Positions 32,684-37,361 of a stretch of 37,361 bases of DNA are shown piece after piece (the first letter of the stretch is position 1; the number at the start of each line of letters is the position of its first letter). Below the pieces are notes generated by a model that saw nothing but the letters and a program-made list of their open reading frames with translations, had not been told where the DNA came from and ran no database searches. This DNA comes from an uncultured Pseudoflavonifractor sp. (lineage in GTDB: Bacteria > Bacillota > Clostridia > Oscillospirales > Oscillospiraceae), in contig NZ_CALXEG010000033.1 in NCBI RefSeq assembly GCF_944387275.1, positions 1-37,361 of the forward strand, in the 5' to 3' direction. The position numbers were made by a program, and so were the translations under genes.

Positions 32684-32716
32684 AGCGGGCGCACCGGAAG
32701 ATCCGGTGCGCCCGCT
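32684..32716. terminator. Probable terminator between YibE/F gene and the rnc tail copy
   Basis: Arms AGCGGGCGCACCGGA (32684-32698) and TCCGGTGCGCCCGCT (32702-32716) form a perfect 15-bp stem with a 3-base loop. Downstream on the plus strand is only moderately T-rich (TGTCTGTGTC). It could also stop transcription from the rnc side. Confidence 0.7.
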
Positions 32717-32733
32717 TGTCTGTGTCTATTCAG

Positions 32734-32772
32734 CCCTTCAGCTTGCCGATGGCAGCCTTAGCCGCCACCTGC
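32734..32772 (-). repeat. Detached direct-repeat copy of the rnc 3' end
   Basis: These 39 bases match 32928-32966, the end of rnc, at 37 positions and in the same orientation, offset 194 bases. Read on the minus strand they encode AAKAAIGKLKG followed by TGA, the same C-terminal residues as RNase III, which itself ends with TAA. It is the outer boundary of the structured element at 32773-32927. Confidence 0.9.
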
Positions 32773-32927
32773 GCCCAGGCGGCATAGCCGCCCGGACGCT
32801 TATTTCTTTTTTCATCTGGCAGGGCGCATTTCCGCCCTGCCATCAAGGCCCCGGCTGCGCCGGGCCTTGGACGCCGCACAGCGGCGGCTCGCTCCCGCTC
32901 GCAGCCGAGCAGATGGCGGCCGCTTAC
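32773..32927 (-). mobile_element. Structured tail-duplicating element, copy A (behind rnc)
   Basis: 155 bases between the two copies of the rnc tail. In plus-strand order: hairpin H5 (32775-32795, CCAGGCGGC/GCCGCCCGG, one G-U pair in minus-strand RNA), a 21-base T-rich linker, hairpin H4 (32817-32842, 10-bp stem), H3 (32844-32869, CAAGG...CCTTG), linker GA, H2 (32872-32886, CGCCGC/GCGGCG around ACA), then the 19-base block whose minus-strand form is CTGCGAGCGGGAGCGAGCC (32886-32904). An 18-base segment at 32904-32921 is a perfect inverted repeat of rnc coding bases 32954-32971, so the gene tail is held in a stem. It shares this layout with the element at 36570-36726. There is no open frame for a transposase. 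Confidence 0.6.
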
Positions 32928-33595
32928 CCCTTCAGCTTGCCGATGGCAGCCTTGGCCGCCATCTGCTCGGCTTCCTTCTTGCTGCGGCCCTCGCCGGCCC
33001 CCACAGGGGCGCCGTTGAGCTCCACCTCCACCTGGAAGCGCTTGGCGTGGTCCGGGCCGGTGGAGCCCACCAGCCGGTAGGCCAGCACCTGGCCGCTCTC
33101 CCGCTGGACCAGCTCCTGGAGCGCGGTCTTGTAGTCCCGGCTGCCGCTCTTCTCCTCTTCCCGGTCCAGAATGAACCGCTGGATGATCTTCCGGGCAGAG
33201 CCGATGCCGCCGTCCAGGTAGACCGCCGCCAGCACGGCCTCCACCGCGTCGGCCACGATAGAGGGGCGCTCCCGGCCGCCGCCGGCGTCCTCACCCTTGC
33301 CCAGCTTCAGGTAGGCGCCCAGCTCCAGCTGCTGCGCCACCTCCACCAGACTGCCCTCACACACCAGGGCCGCCCGGGTACGGGTCAGATCTCCCTCCGG
33401 CAGGTCCGGATGGACCCGGTAGAGGTAGTCGGCCGTCACCATGCCCAGCACCGAATCCCCCAGAAACTCCAGCCGCTCGTTGCTCTGCGCGCCGGTATGC
33501 TTGTTCTCATTGGCGTAAGAGCTGTGGGTCAGAGCGTTCTCCAGCAGGGCCCGGTTCTGAAAGGTATAGCCCAGCTTCTCCTCCAGCTTCTCCAT
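32924..33595 (-). CDS. rnc: Ribonuclease III
   Basis: 223 residues. Catalytic domain about 1-145 with the signature NERLEFLGDSVLG (E43, D47) and the second metal site in IVADAVEAVLAAVYLDGG; double-stranded RNA-binding domain about 150-222, with GRSKKEAEQMAAKAAI at its end. It cleaves double-stranded RNA in rRNA precursors and some mRNAs. It follows acpP, as is usual in Firmicutes, but a terminator (33611-33646) lies between them. The last 13 codons and stop are duplicated downstream, and the stop is followed at once by the structured element at 32773-32927, which replaces the usual smc-ftsY neighbours. Confidence 0.97.
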   Translation of the reverse strand: MEKLEEKLGYTFQNRALLENALTHSSYANENKHTGAQSNERLEFLGDSVLGMVTADYLYRVHPDLPEGDLTRTRAALVCEGSLVEVAQQLELGAYLKLGKGEDAGGGRERPSIVADAVEAVLAAVYLDGGIGSARKIIQRFILDREEEKSGSRDYKTALQELVQRESGQVLAYRLVGSTGPDHAKRFQVEVELNGAPVGAGEGRSKKEAEQMAAKAAIGKLKG

Positions 33596-33610
33596 GTGTT
33601 TCCCTCCCAG

Positions 33611-33646
33611 TAAAAATCAAAGCCCCGCACCCGGCGGGGCTTTGAT
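33611..33646 (-). terminator. Intrinsic terminator after acpP
   Basis: Arms ATCAAAGCCCCGC (33616-33628) and GCGGGGCTTTGAT (33634-33646) are perfect complements with a 5-base loop; on the minus strand TTTTTAC follows. It comes 12 bases behind the acpP stop and 16 bases ahead of the rnc start, so rnc depends on read-through or on a promoter I cannot see. This would give much more acpP than rnc transcript. Confidence 0.9.
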
Positions 33647-33657
33647 CTCGTTGCGTT

Positions 33658-33894
33658 TTATTCCTCGACCTTGCCCTGGAGATAGTGCACCAGATCGCCC
33701 ACCGTCTTGATGGTGGCCACGTCCTCCTCACTCATCTCCTCGATGCCGAACTCCTCCTCCAGGCCCATGGAAAGCTCCACGAGATCCACGGAATCGGCGC
33801 CCAGATCGTCCTCAAAGGAAGTGTCCATGGTGATGCTCTCAGGCTCTACGCTGAACTGTTCAGCCAGCAGTTCGGTCAGCTTGTCGAAAATCAT
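33658..33894 (-). CDS. acpP: Acyl carrier protein
   Basis: 78 residues, highly acidic four-helix protein. The phosphopantetheine attachment site is S35 in [11 protein letters not shown], and the C-terminal [15 protein letters not shown] matches the family. It carries acyl chains as thioesters during fatty acid and phospholipid synthesis. A GGGAG site precedes the ATG. It has its own strong promoter (33948-33976) and terminator, so it is expressed as an abundant short transcript, in line with its known high cell content. It lies behind plsX, whose enzyme uses acyl-ACP. Confidence 0.97.
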   Translation of the reverse strand: MIFDKLTELLAEQFSVEPESITMDTSFEDDLGADSVDLVELSMGLEEEFGIEEMSEEDVATIKTVGDLVHYLQGKVEE

Positions 33895-33947
33895 AGCTAT
33901 CTACTCCCAGTTATTTAATTGCCGCGCGCGGCATCGCTTGCACTAAA

Positions 33948-33976
33948 ATAATAGGCACATTCCGCCAGCGTGTCAA
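33948..33976 (-). promoter_or_regulatory. acpP: Strong sigma-A promoter of acpP
   Basis: On the minus strand a perfect TTGACA (33976-33971), a 17-base spacer and TATTAT (33953-33948), about 54 bases ahead of the acpP ATG. Confidence 0.88.
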
Positions 33977-34065
33977 TAGCATTTGCAAATTTTTATGCCT
34001 GGAGCAAGATTACAAAACCTTCTTCCCGTTTTTGTCCGTCAGGATTCAGACATGTGTCCCGTGCC

Positions 34066-35106
34066 TCACTGGGCGTCGGCCTTGTGCATGACGGGCAGGC
34101 GCATGTACTCCACGTTCTCGGTGATGTCGTCGATGATGCCGGAAGAGGCGAACTGCATGGCCTGACGGATGGCGTTGCGGATGGCGTAGGCGTCGGAGGA
34201 GCCGTGGGCCTTGATGACCGGCTTGGAGATACCCACCAGGGCGGTGCCGCCCACCTCACGGGAGTCCATCATCCGCTTGAAGTCCTTGATGCCGTCCTTC
34301 ACCAGCAGGGCGGCCAGCTTGGTGGTGACGCTCTTCATGAACATCTTCTTCAGCTCGCCGGCCAGAAAGCTGCCCGCGCCCTCCATAGTCTTGAGGAAGA
34401 TATTGCCCGAGTAGCCGTCGGTGACGATCACGTCCACCGCGCCCAGCACGGCCTCCTTGCCCTCCACGTTGCCGGCAAAGTGGATGCGGCCCTCGGCGTC
34501 CGCCTTCTTCAGCAGCTTCCAGGTCTCACGCTGGAGGTCGGTACCCTTGGACTCCTCGGCGCCGATGTTCAGCAGGCCCACCCGGGGCTCGGGGCGGCCC
34601 ATGACCCGCTCGGCGTAGTAGGAGCCCATGAAGGCGAACTGGAGCAGATACTCGGGGGTGCACTCGGCGGTGGCGCCGCAGTCGATGAGCAGGGCGCCCC
34701 CCTTGGCGGTGGGCACCACGGGGCACATGGCCGCCCGGCGGATGCCCTTCACCCGCTTGACCAGCAGGGTGGCCCCGGAGAGCAGGGCGCCGGTGCTGCC
34801 GGCGGACACAAAGGCGTCCCCCTTCCCCTCCTTGAGCAGGTTCAGGCCCACGGTGAGGGAGGAGTCCTTCTTCTCCTTGAAGGCGGTGGCGGGGTTGTCG
34901 CAGATCTCCACCACCTCGGAGGCATGGGCGATCTCCATGCCCGCGGGCAGCTCCTTGATGCCGTCCTCGGCCAGGACGGCCAGGATGTCCTCCCCGCGGC
35001 CCACCAGGATCACCTGGGCCCCCAGCTCCTTCACCGCCCGCAGGGCGCCTCTGACGTTGGAGGCCGGGGCGTTGTCGCCGCCCATGGCGTCTACGATGAT
35101 TTTCAT
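34066..35106 (-). CDS. plsX: Phosphate acyltransferase PlsX
   Basis: 346 residues from the ATG at 35106, which has GGGAGG 8 bases ahead. It begins MKIIVDAMGGDNAP, the family signature, and contains SAGSTGALLSGATLLVKR-type residues, LIDCGATAECTPEYLLQFA and FMGSYYAERVMG, plus DVIVTDGYSGNIFLKTMEG. PlsX makes acyl-phosphate from acyl-ACP, the first step of bacterial phospholipid synthesis with PlsY. In many Firmicutes fapR precedes plsX; here three XRE-type regulator genes do, and the nearest ends 27 bases upstream, so plsX may be co-transcribed with them. Confidence 0.96.
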   Translation of the reverse strand: MKIIVDAMGGDNAPASNVRGALRAVKELGAQVILVGRGEDILAVLAEDGIKELPAGMEIAHASEVVEICDNPATAFKEKKDSSLTVGLNLLKEGKGDAFVSAGSTGALLSGATLLVKRVKGIRRAAMCPVVPTAKGGALLIDCGATAECTPEYLLQFAFMGSYYAERVMGRPEPRVGLLNIGAEESKGTDLQRETWKLLKKADAEGRIHFAGNVEGKEAVLGAVDVIVTDGYSGNIFLKTMEGAGSFLAGELKKMFMKSVTTKLAALLVKDGIKDFKRMMDSREVGGTALVGISKPVIKAHGSSDAYAIRNAIRQAMQFASSGIIDDITENVEYMRLPVMHKADAQ

Positions 35107-35133
35107 GTTGATTCCTCCCAAAAACTGTTTTCT

Positions 35134-35376
35134 TTATCTGTCCTCACGCAGAGGCCGCCGCTCGTCGGTCAGGCCCAGCAGATAGTCGGCGGAGACGTTG
35201 TAGTGCTGGCAGATGACCACCAGCTTTTCCAGCGTTGTCATCCTCGTTCCCTTTTCCATCTCGCTGATTTGGTTGACGCTGACATCCAGCAGTTCCGCCA
35301 GCACCTTCTGGGGCTGGCCGGTCTGCTTGCGCAGTTCTCTCATTCTCTGAGGGAAAATTTCTTTTGTCCTGCCCAT
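35134..35376 (-). CDS. XRE-family transcriptional regulator, single HTH (third of tandem set)
   Basis: 80 residues from the ATG at 35376 (MGRTKEIFPQRMRELRKQTG), 4 bases behind the preceding gene, so probably translationally coupled; a longer upstream frame has no better start. One helix-turn-helix domain (about 7-62): LAELLDVSVNQISEMEKGTRM with the recognition helix VSVNQISEMEKG. The C-terminus has the motif QHYNVSADYLLGLTDERRPL, which is shared by all four domains of this set. No sensor or effector domain. Likely a DNA-binding repressor acting as a homo- or hetero-dimer with its paralogues. Confidence 0.88.
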   Translation of the reverse strand: MGRTKEIFPQRMRELRKQTGQPQKVLAELLDVSVNQISEMEKGTRMTTLEKLVVICQHYNVSADYLLGLTDERRPLREDR

Positions 35377-35380
35377 CACA

Positions 35381-35875
35381 CTACAAAGCCTCGCCCTTAC
35401 GCAGAGACCGCCGCTCATCGGTCAGGCCCAGCAGATAGTCAGCAGAGACATTGTAGTGCTCACAGAGCATGGCCAGCTTGGCAAATGTGGACGCCTTGCG
35501 CCCATTCTCCATCTCGCCAACCTGGTTCTGCTTTACGCCAAGAAAATCAGCCAAATCTCTCTGCGTCTCTTTTTTCTCGTTCCGCAGCTCCCGCAGGCGT
35601 GCGCCAAATACTTCCCTATTAACATCACGATTCACTGGCTCTTCCCCATTCAGCGGTCTGGGACAGTCCGTCAATCCAAGGAGATAGTCGGCTGTAACAT
35701 TGTAGTGACGGCAGATCAGTGCTATCTTTTCTGCCGTTGTTGTCTTTCGACCGTTCTCCATTTCGCTGACTCCGGTTTTTCCAATTCCAATGACTGCCCC
35801 CAGCGCCTCCTGATTCTCTCCGGCGCTCTTGCGCAGCGTTTGCAGCCGTTGTGAAAAAATATCCTTAAACTCCAT
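35381..35875 (-). CDS. XRE-family regulator with two tandem HTH domains
   Basis: 164 residues from the ATG at 35875, preceded by AGGAGG. It is two complete copies of the single-domain paralogue joined end to end: domain 1 (about 1-78) with VIGIGKTGVSEMENGRKTTT and RHYNVTADYLLGLTD; domain 2 (about 86-160) with FLGVKQNQVGEMENGRKAST and EHYNVSADYLLGLTD. Fusion by loss of a stop between tandem genes is the simplest origin. Two domains in one chain could bind a direct-repeat operator as a monomer. It has separate paralogues on either side (35134-35376 and 35907-36158). Confidence 0.9.
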   Translation of the reverse strand: MEFKDIFSQRLQTLRKSAGENQEALGAVIGIGKTGVSEMENGRKTTTAEKIALICRHYNVTADYLLGLTDCPRPLNGEEPVNRDVNREVFGARLRELRNEKKETQRDLADFLGVKQNQVGEMENGRKASTFAKLAMLCEHYNVSADYLLGLTDERRSLRKGEAL

Positions 35876-35906
35876 GCGTCCTCCTGACAGGCATACCGTC
35901 AGAGCA

Positions 35907-36158
35907 TCACGCTTCGGGCTCTTCTTTCTCATCCAGAGGCTGCCGCTTGTCGCTCAGGCCCAACAGATAGTCAGAGGAGACGTTATAGTGCTGGCAGAGC
36001 AGCACCAAGCGTTCAAAAGAAGTGGTCTTTCTTCCTCGCTCCATCTCGCTAATCTGATTCACACTTACGCCCAGCAAGTCCGCCAGCACAGGCTGTGCCT
36101 CTTTTCGTTCCTGGCGCAGCCCACGCAGCCGCGATGCAAATATTTCCCTTCGGAACAT
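35907..36158 (-). CDS. XRE-family transcriptional regulator, single HTH (first of tandem set)
   Basis: 83 residues from the ATG at 36158, which has AAGGGGTG about 8 bases ahead. HTH domain at about 8-65: LADLLGVSVNQISEMERGRKTTS, then QHYNVSSDYLLGLSDKRQPL. Its recognition helix is nearly identical to that of the third gene (VSVNQISEME) but differs from both domains of the middle gene. It is the promoter-proximal gene of the set and is divergent from the DUF6809-like gene; CCTAATCT repeats lie in the shared intergenic region. It is a good candidate to bind them and control both directions. Confidence 0.88.
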   Translation of the reverse strand: MFRREIFASRLRGLRQERKEAQPVLADLLGVSVNQISEMERGRKTTSFERLVLLCQHYNVSSDYLLGLSDKRQPLDEKEEPEA

Positions 36159-36169
36159 AGCTTCACCCC

Positions 36170-36203
36170 TTGACACCTAATCTTTAAAATGATATCCTAA
36201 TCT
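36170..36203 (+). promoter_or_regulatory. Promoter with two direct-repeat operator candidates
   Basis: On the plus strand a perfect TTGACA (36170-36175), a 17-base spacer and TATCCT (36193-36198) precede the small gene at 36228. The octamer CCTAATCT occurs at 36176-36183 and 36196-36203, 20 bases apart (two helical turns), one in the spacer and one overlapping the -10 box. Binding there should repress the plus-strand gene and could affect the divergent XRE genes. I saw no convincing minus-strand promoter. Confidence 0.7.
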
Positions 36204-36227
36204 CAACTTAAAGGTGAGGTCTTGCTT

Positions 36228-36482
36228 ATGACTGACTTACTGGAAGAACTCTTTGAATCAGAGCTGACGCGCAACAGGTTGGAGTTCAGCCGTGCGCCCG
36301 AAGCGGACCAGCGTCAGCAGGCCCTTGACGCCTGTTACAGCCGCATCCACGCCGCCCTGGGTCTGGAATTTCTGGACCGCCTCAACGACCTGGAGGCCGA
36401 AGCCGCCTACCACGAACGGCTGGTCTGCTTCCGCCACGGCTTCCGTCTGGCCCTGCGGCTGGTGCTGGAGGCGGGCGGCTGA
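36228..36482 (+). CDS. Small DUF6809-like protein
   Basis: 84 residues from the ATG at 36228, with GGTGAGG about 8 bases ahead. The protein is helical and acidic in its first half (MTDLLEELFESELTRNRLEF), then ALDACYSRIHAALGLEFLDRLNDLEAEAAYHERLVCFRHGFRLAL. This size and pattern match the small DUF6809 proteins often found with XRE regulators or on mobile elements in Clostridia; the assignment is by recollection, not search. No catalytic motif is visible. It is divergent from the XRE set and convergent with trmFO. Function unknown. Confidence 0.75.
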   Translation: MTDLLEELFESELTRNRLEFSRAPEADQRQQALDACYSRIHAALGLEFLDRLNDLEAEAAYHERLVCFRHGFRLALRLVLEAGG

Positions 36483-36504
36483 CCGCCTCCTGTCCCATAA
36501 AAGG

Positions 36505-36569
36505 CCTTACTCCGTGTCCAGCTCCGCCAGCTTCTCCAGGGCCCGCTTGGACAGCTCGGCATTCTTATT
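36505..36569 (-). repeat. Detached direct-repeat copy of the trmFO 3' end
   Basis: These 65 bases are identical to 36727-36791, the last 21 codons and stop of trmFO, in the same orientation with an offset of 222 bases; weaker similarity goes on for about 10 more bases. On the minus strand it encodes [20 protein letters not shown] and the TAA stop. Perfect identity implies recent duplication or gene conversion. Confidence 0.95.
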
Positions 36570-36726
36570 CCGCTTGGCCCCACGAAACCACGGTTTCGTG
36601 GGGACCCCTTGATTTCATTTCCTCGGGGCGAATGAATCGCCCCTTCGGCAAGGTTTTCGCAATGCGAAAACGCTTGGACGCGCCTCAGGCGCGGCTCGCT
36701 CCCGCTCGCAGGGCAAGCGACCGTTA
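36570..36726 (-). mobile_element. Structured tail-duplicating element, copy B (behind trmFO)
   Basis: 157 bases between the two copies of the trmFO tail. Plus-strand order: hairpin H5 (36578-36603, perfect 12-bp stem CCCCACGAAACC/GGTTTCGTGGGG), a 21-base linker, H4 (36625-36643, GGGGCGA/TCGCCCC), H3 (36649-36676, CAAG...CTTG with inner stem GTTTTCGC/GCGAAAAC), linker GA, H2 (36679-36693, CGCGCC/GGCGCG around TCA), then the same 19-base block as copy A (36693-36711). GGCAAGCGA at 36712-36720 is inversely complementary at 8 of 9 positions to trmFO bases 36792-36800. No protein-coding capacity is apparent. Confidence 0.62.
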
Positions 36727-36728
36727 CC

Positions 36729-37361
36729 TTACTCCGTGTCCAGCTCCGCCAGCTTCTCCAGGGCCCGCTTGGACAGCTCGGCATTCTTATTTCTCTTGCC
36801 CTTCACCTTATAGCCCAGGGGCGGGATGATGCCGAAATTCACGTTCATGGGCTGGAAGTCGGTGACGCTCTCGTTGCTGATATACAGCGCCAGGGCGCCG
36901 GTGGCGGTCTCCTGGGGGAAGTCCACGGGCGGCAGGCCCCGCAGGCGGCGGGACAGCTCCAGCGCCGCCAGGAAGCCGGAGGCGGTGGACTCCACATACC
37001 CCTCCACGCCGGTGATCTGACCGGCAAAGCAGATGCGGGGGTCCTTCTTCACCCGGTAGTACCGGTCCAGCAGCCGGGGGGAGTCCAGATAGGTGTTGCG
37101 GTGCATGACCCCGTAGCGGACAAACTCGGCGTTCTTCAGGGCGGGGATCATGGAGAACACCCGCCGCTGCTCCGGCCACTTCAGGTGGGTCTGGAAGCCC
37201 ACCAGGTTGTAGATGGTGCCGTCGGCGTTGTCCTTGCGCAGCTGCACCACTGCAAAGGGCTCCTTGCCCGTCTTCGGGTCCTTCAGGCCCCGGGGCTTCA
37301 GGGGGCCGTAGCACAGGGTGTCGTGGCCCCGGCGGGCCATGACCTCCACGGGCATGCAGCC
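36729..37361 (-). CDS. trmFO: tRNA (uracil-54-C5) methyltransferase TrmFO (C-terminal part)
   Basis: The last 210 residues are present; the N-terminus with the FAD-binding fold lies beyond the window. Family blocks visible: [70 protein letters not shown] and [14 protein letters not shown]. The enzyme methylates U54 of tRNA to ribothymidine with methylenetetrahydrofolate and FADH2. The C-terminal extension ([16 protein letters not shown]) is the part that is duplicated downstream at 36505-36569. Confidence 0.95.
   Translation of the reverse strand, partial: GCMPVEVMARRGHDTLCYGPLKPRGLKDPKTGKEPFAVVQLRKDNADGTIYNLVGFQTHLKWPEQRRVFSMIPALKNAEFVRYGVMHRNTYLDSPRLLDRYYRVKKDPRICFAGQITGVEGYVESTASGFLAALELSRRLRGLPPVDFPQETATGALALYISNESVTDFQPMNVNFGIIPPLGYKVKGKRNKNAELSKRALEKLAELDTE

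Noticed and set aside
32773-36726. Group II or group I intron, or a CRISPR array, in the inserts behind rnc and trmFO
   Set aside because: At about 156 bp they are too short for a full group II intron and I see no domain V-like motif or intron ORF. There is no regular repeat-spacer pattern.
36407-36784. A 125-codon minus-strand frame running through element B
   Set aside because: It crosses the duplicated trmFO tail in the wrong frame and the hairpins, and has no ribosome binding site. It exists because of the repeat structure.
32734-36791. Diversity-generating retroelement with template and variable repeats at gene ends
   Set aside because: There is no reverse transcriptase nearby, the trmFO copies are identical, and the two rnc differences are not adenine-specific.

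Overview
The window looks like chromosomal DNA of a GC-rich gut Clostridium relative, most likely Oscillospiraceae of the Flavonifractor, Pseudoflavonifractor, Lawsonibacter or Intestinimonas kind. This rests on Gram-positive housekeeping genes (mrnC, rqcH, rsfS, a nadD-yqeK fusion, the smc-ftsY and plsX-acpP-rnc blocks), high-GC codon use, strong Shine-Dalgarno sites, sigma-A promoters with 17-bp spacers, and an S-layer-homology (SLH) surface protein. Genus is an inference.

Layout. 1-256: start of a ferredoxin-NADP reductase-like gene and its promoter. 266-4609 (minus): a LanFEG/CprABC-type peptide-resistance operon bracketed by its response regulator and kinase. 4638-7548 (minus): rqcH, mrnC and a hypothetical gene. 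7636-10589 (plus): a probable operon with a hypothetical protein, a 27-residue membrane peptide, a membrane HD-GYP protein and a DUF5317-type protein. 10607-11443 (minus): a GNAT acetyltransferase and tRNA-Ser(GGA), whose 3' end runs into a 55-nt near-perfect palindrome. 11527-14197 (plus): an HD-domain protein and an unrecognised membrane protein. 14211-24307 (minus): smc, ftsY, a 55-residue membrane protein, rph, rdgB, yhbY, nadD-yqeK, an LCP-family protein and rsfS. 24446-32716 (plus): a 2253-residue SLH-anchored PHP-domain protein and a YibE/F membrane protein. 32732-36198 (minus): rnc, acpP, plsX and three small genes carrying four XRE helix-turn-helix domains. 36170-36482 (plus): a small DUF6809-like gene. 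36505-37361 (minus): the 3' part of trmFO.

The plus-strand giant gene and its YibE/F partner sit between rnc and smc, two genes that are neighbours in many Firmicutes, so they look like an accessory insertion in a core cluster.

The most unusual signal is a pair of related elements, one directly behind the rnc stop (32773-32927, 155 bp) and one directly behind the trmFO stop (36570-36726, 157 bp). Each is bounded on the far side by a direct-repeat copy of the 3' end of that same gene (37/39 and 65/65 identical). Between the copies both share a 19-nt block, short linkers and four hairpins in the same order, with stems that differ in sequence but keep their pairing. Both lie between convergent genes. 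They look like copies of one undescribed structured, probably mobile, RNA/DNA element that duplicates the gene end it occupies and so leaves the reading frame intact.
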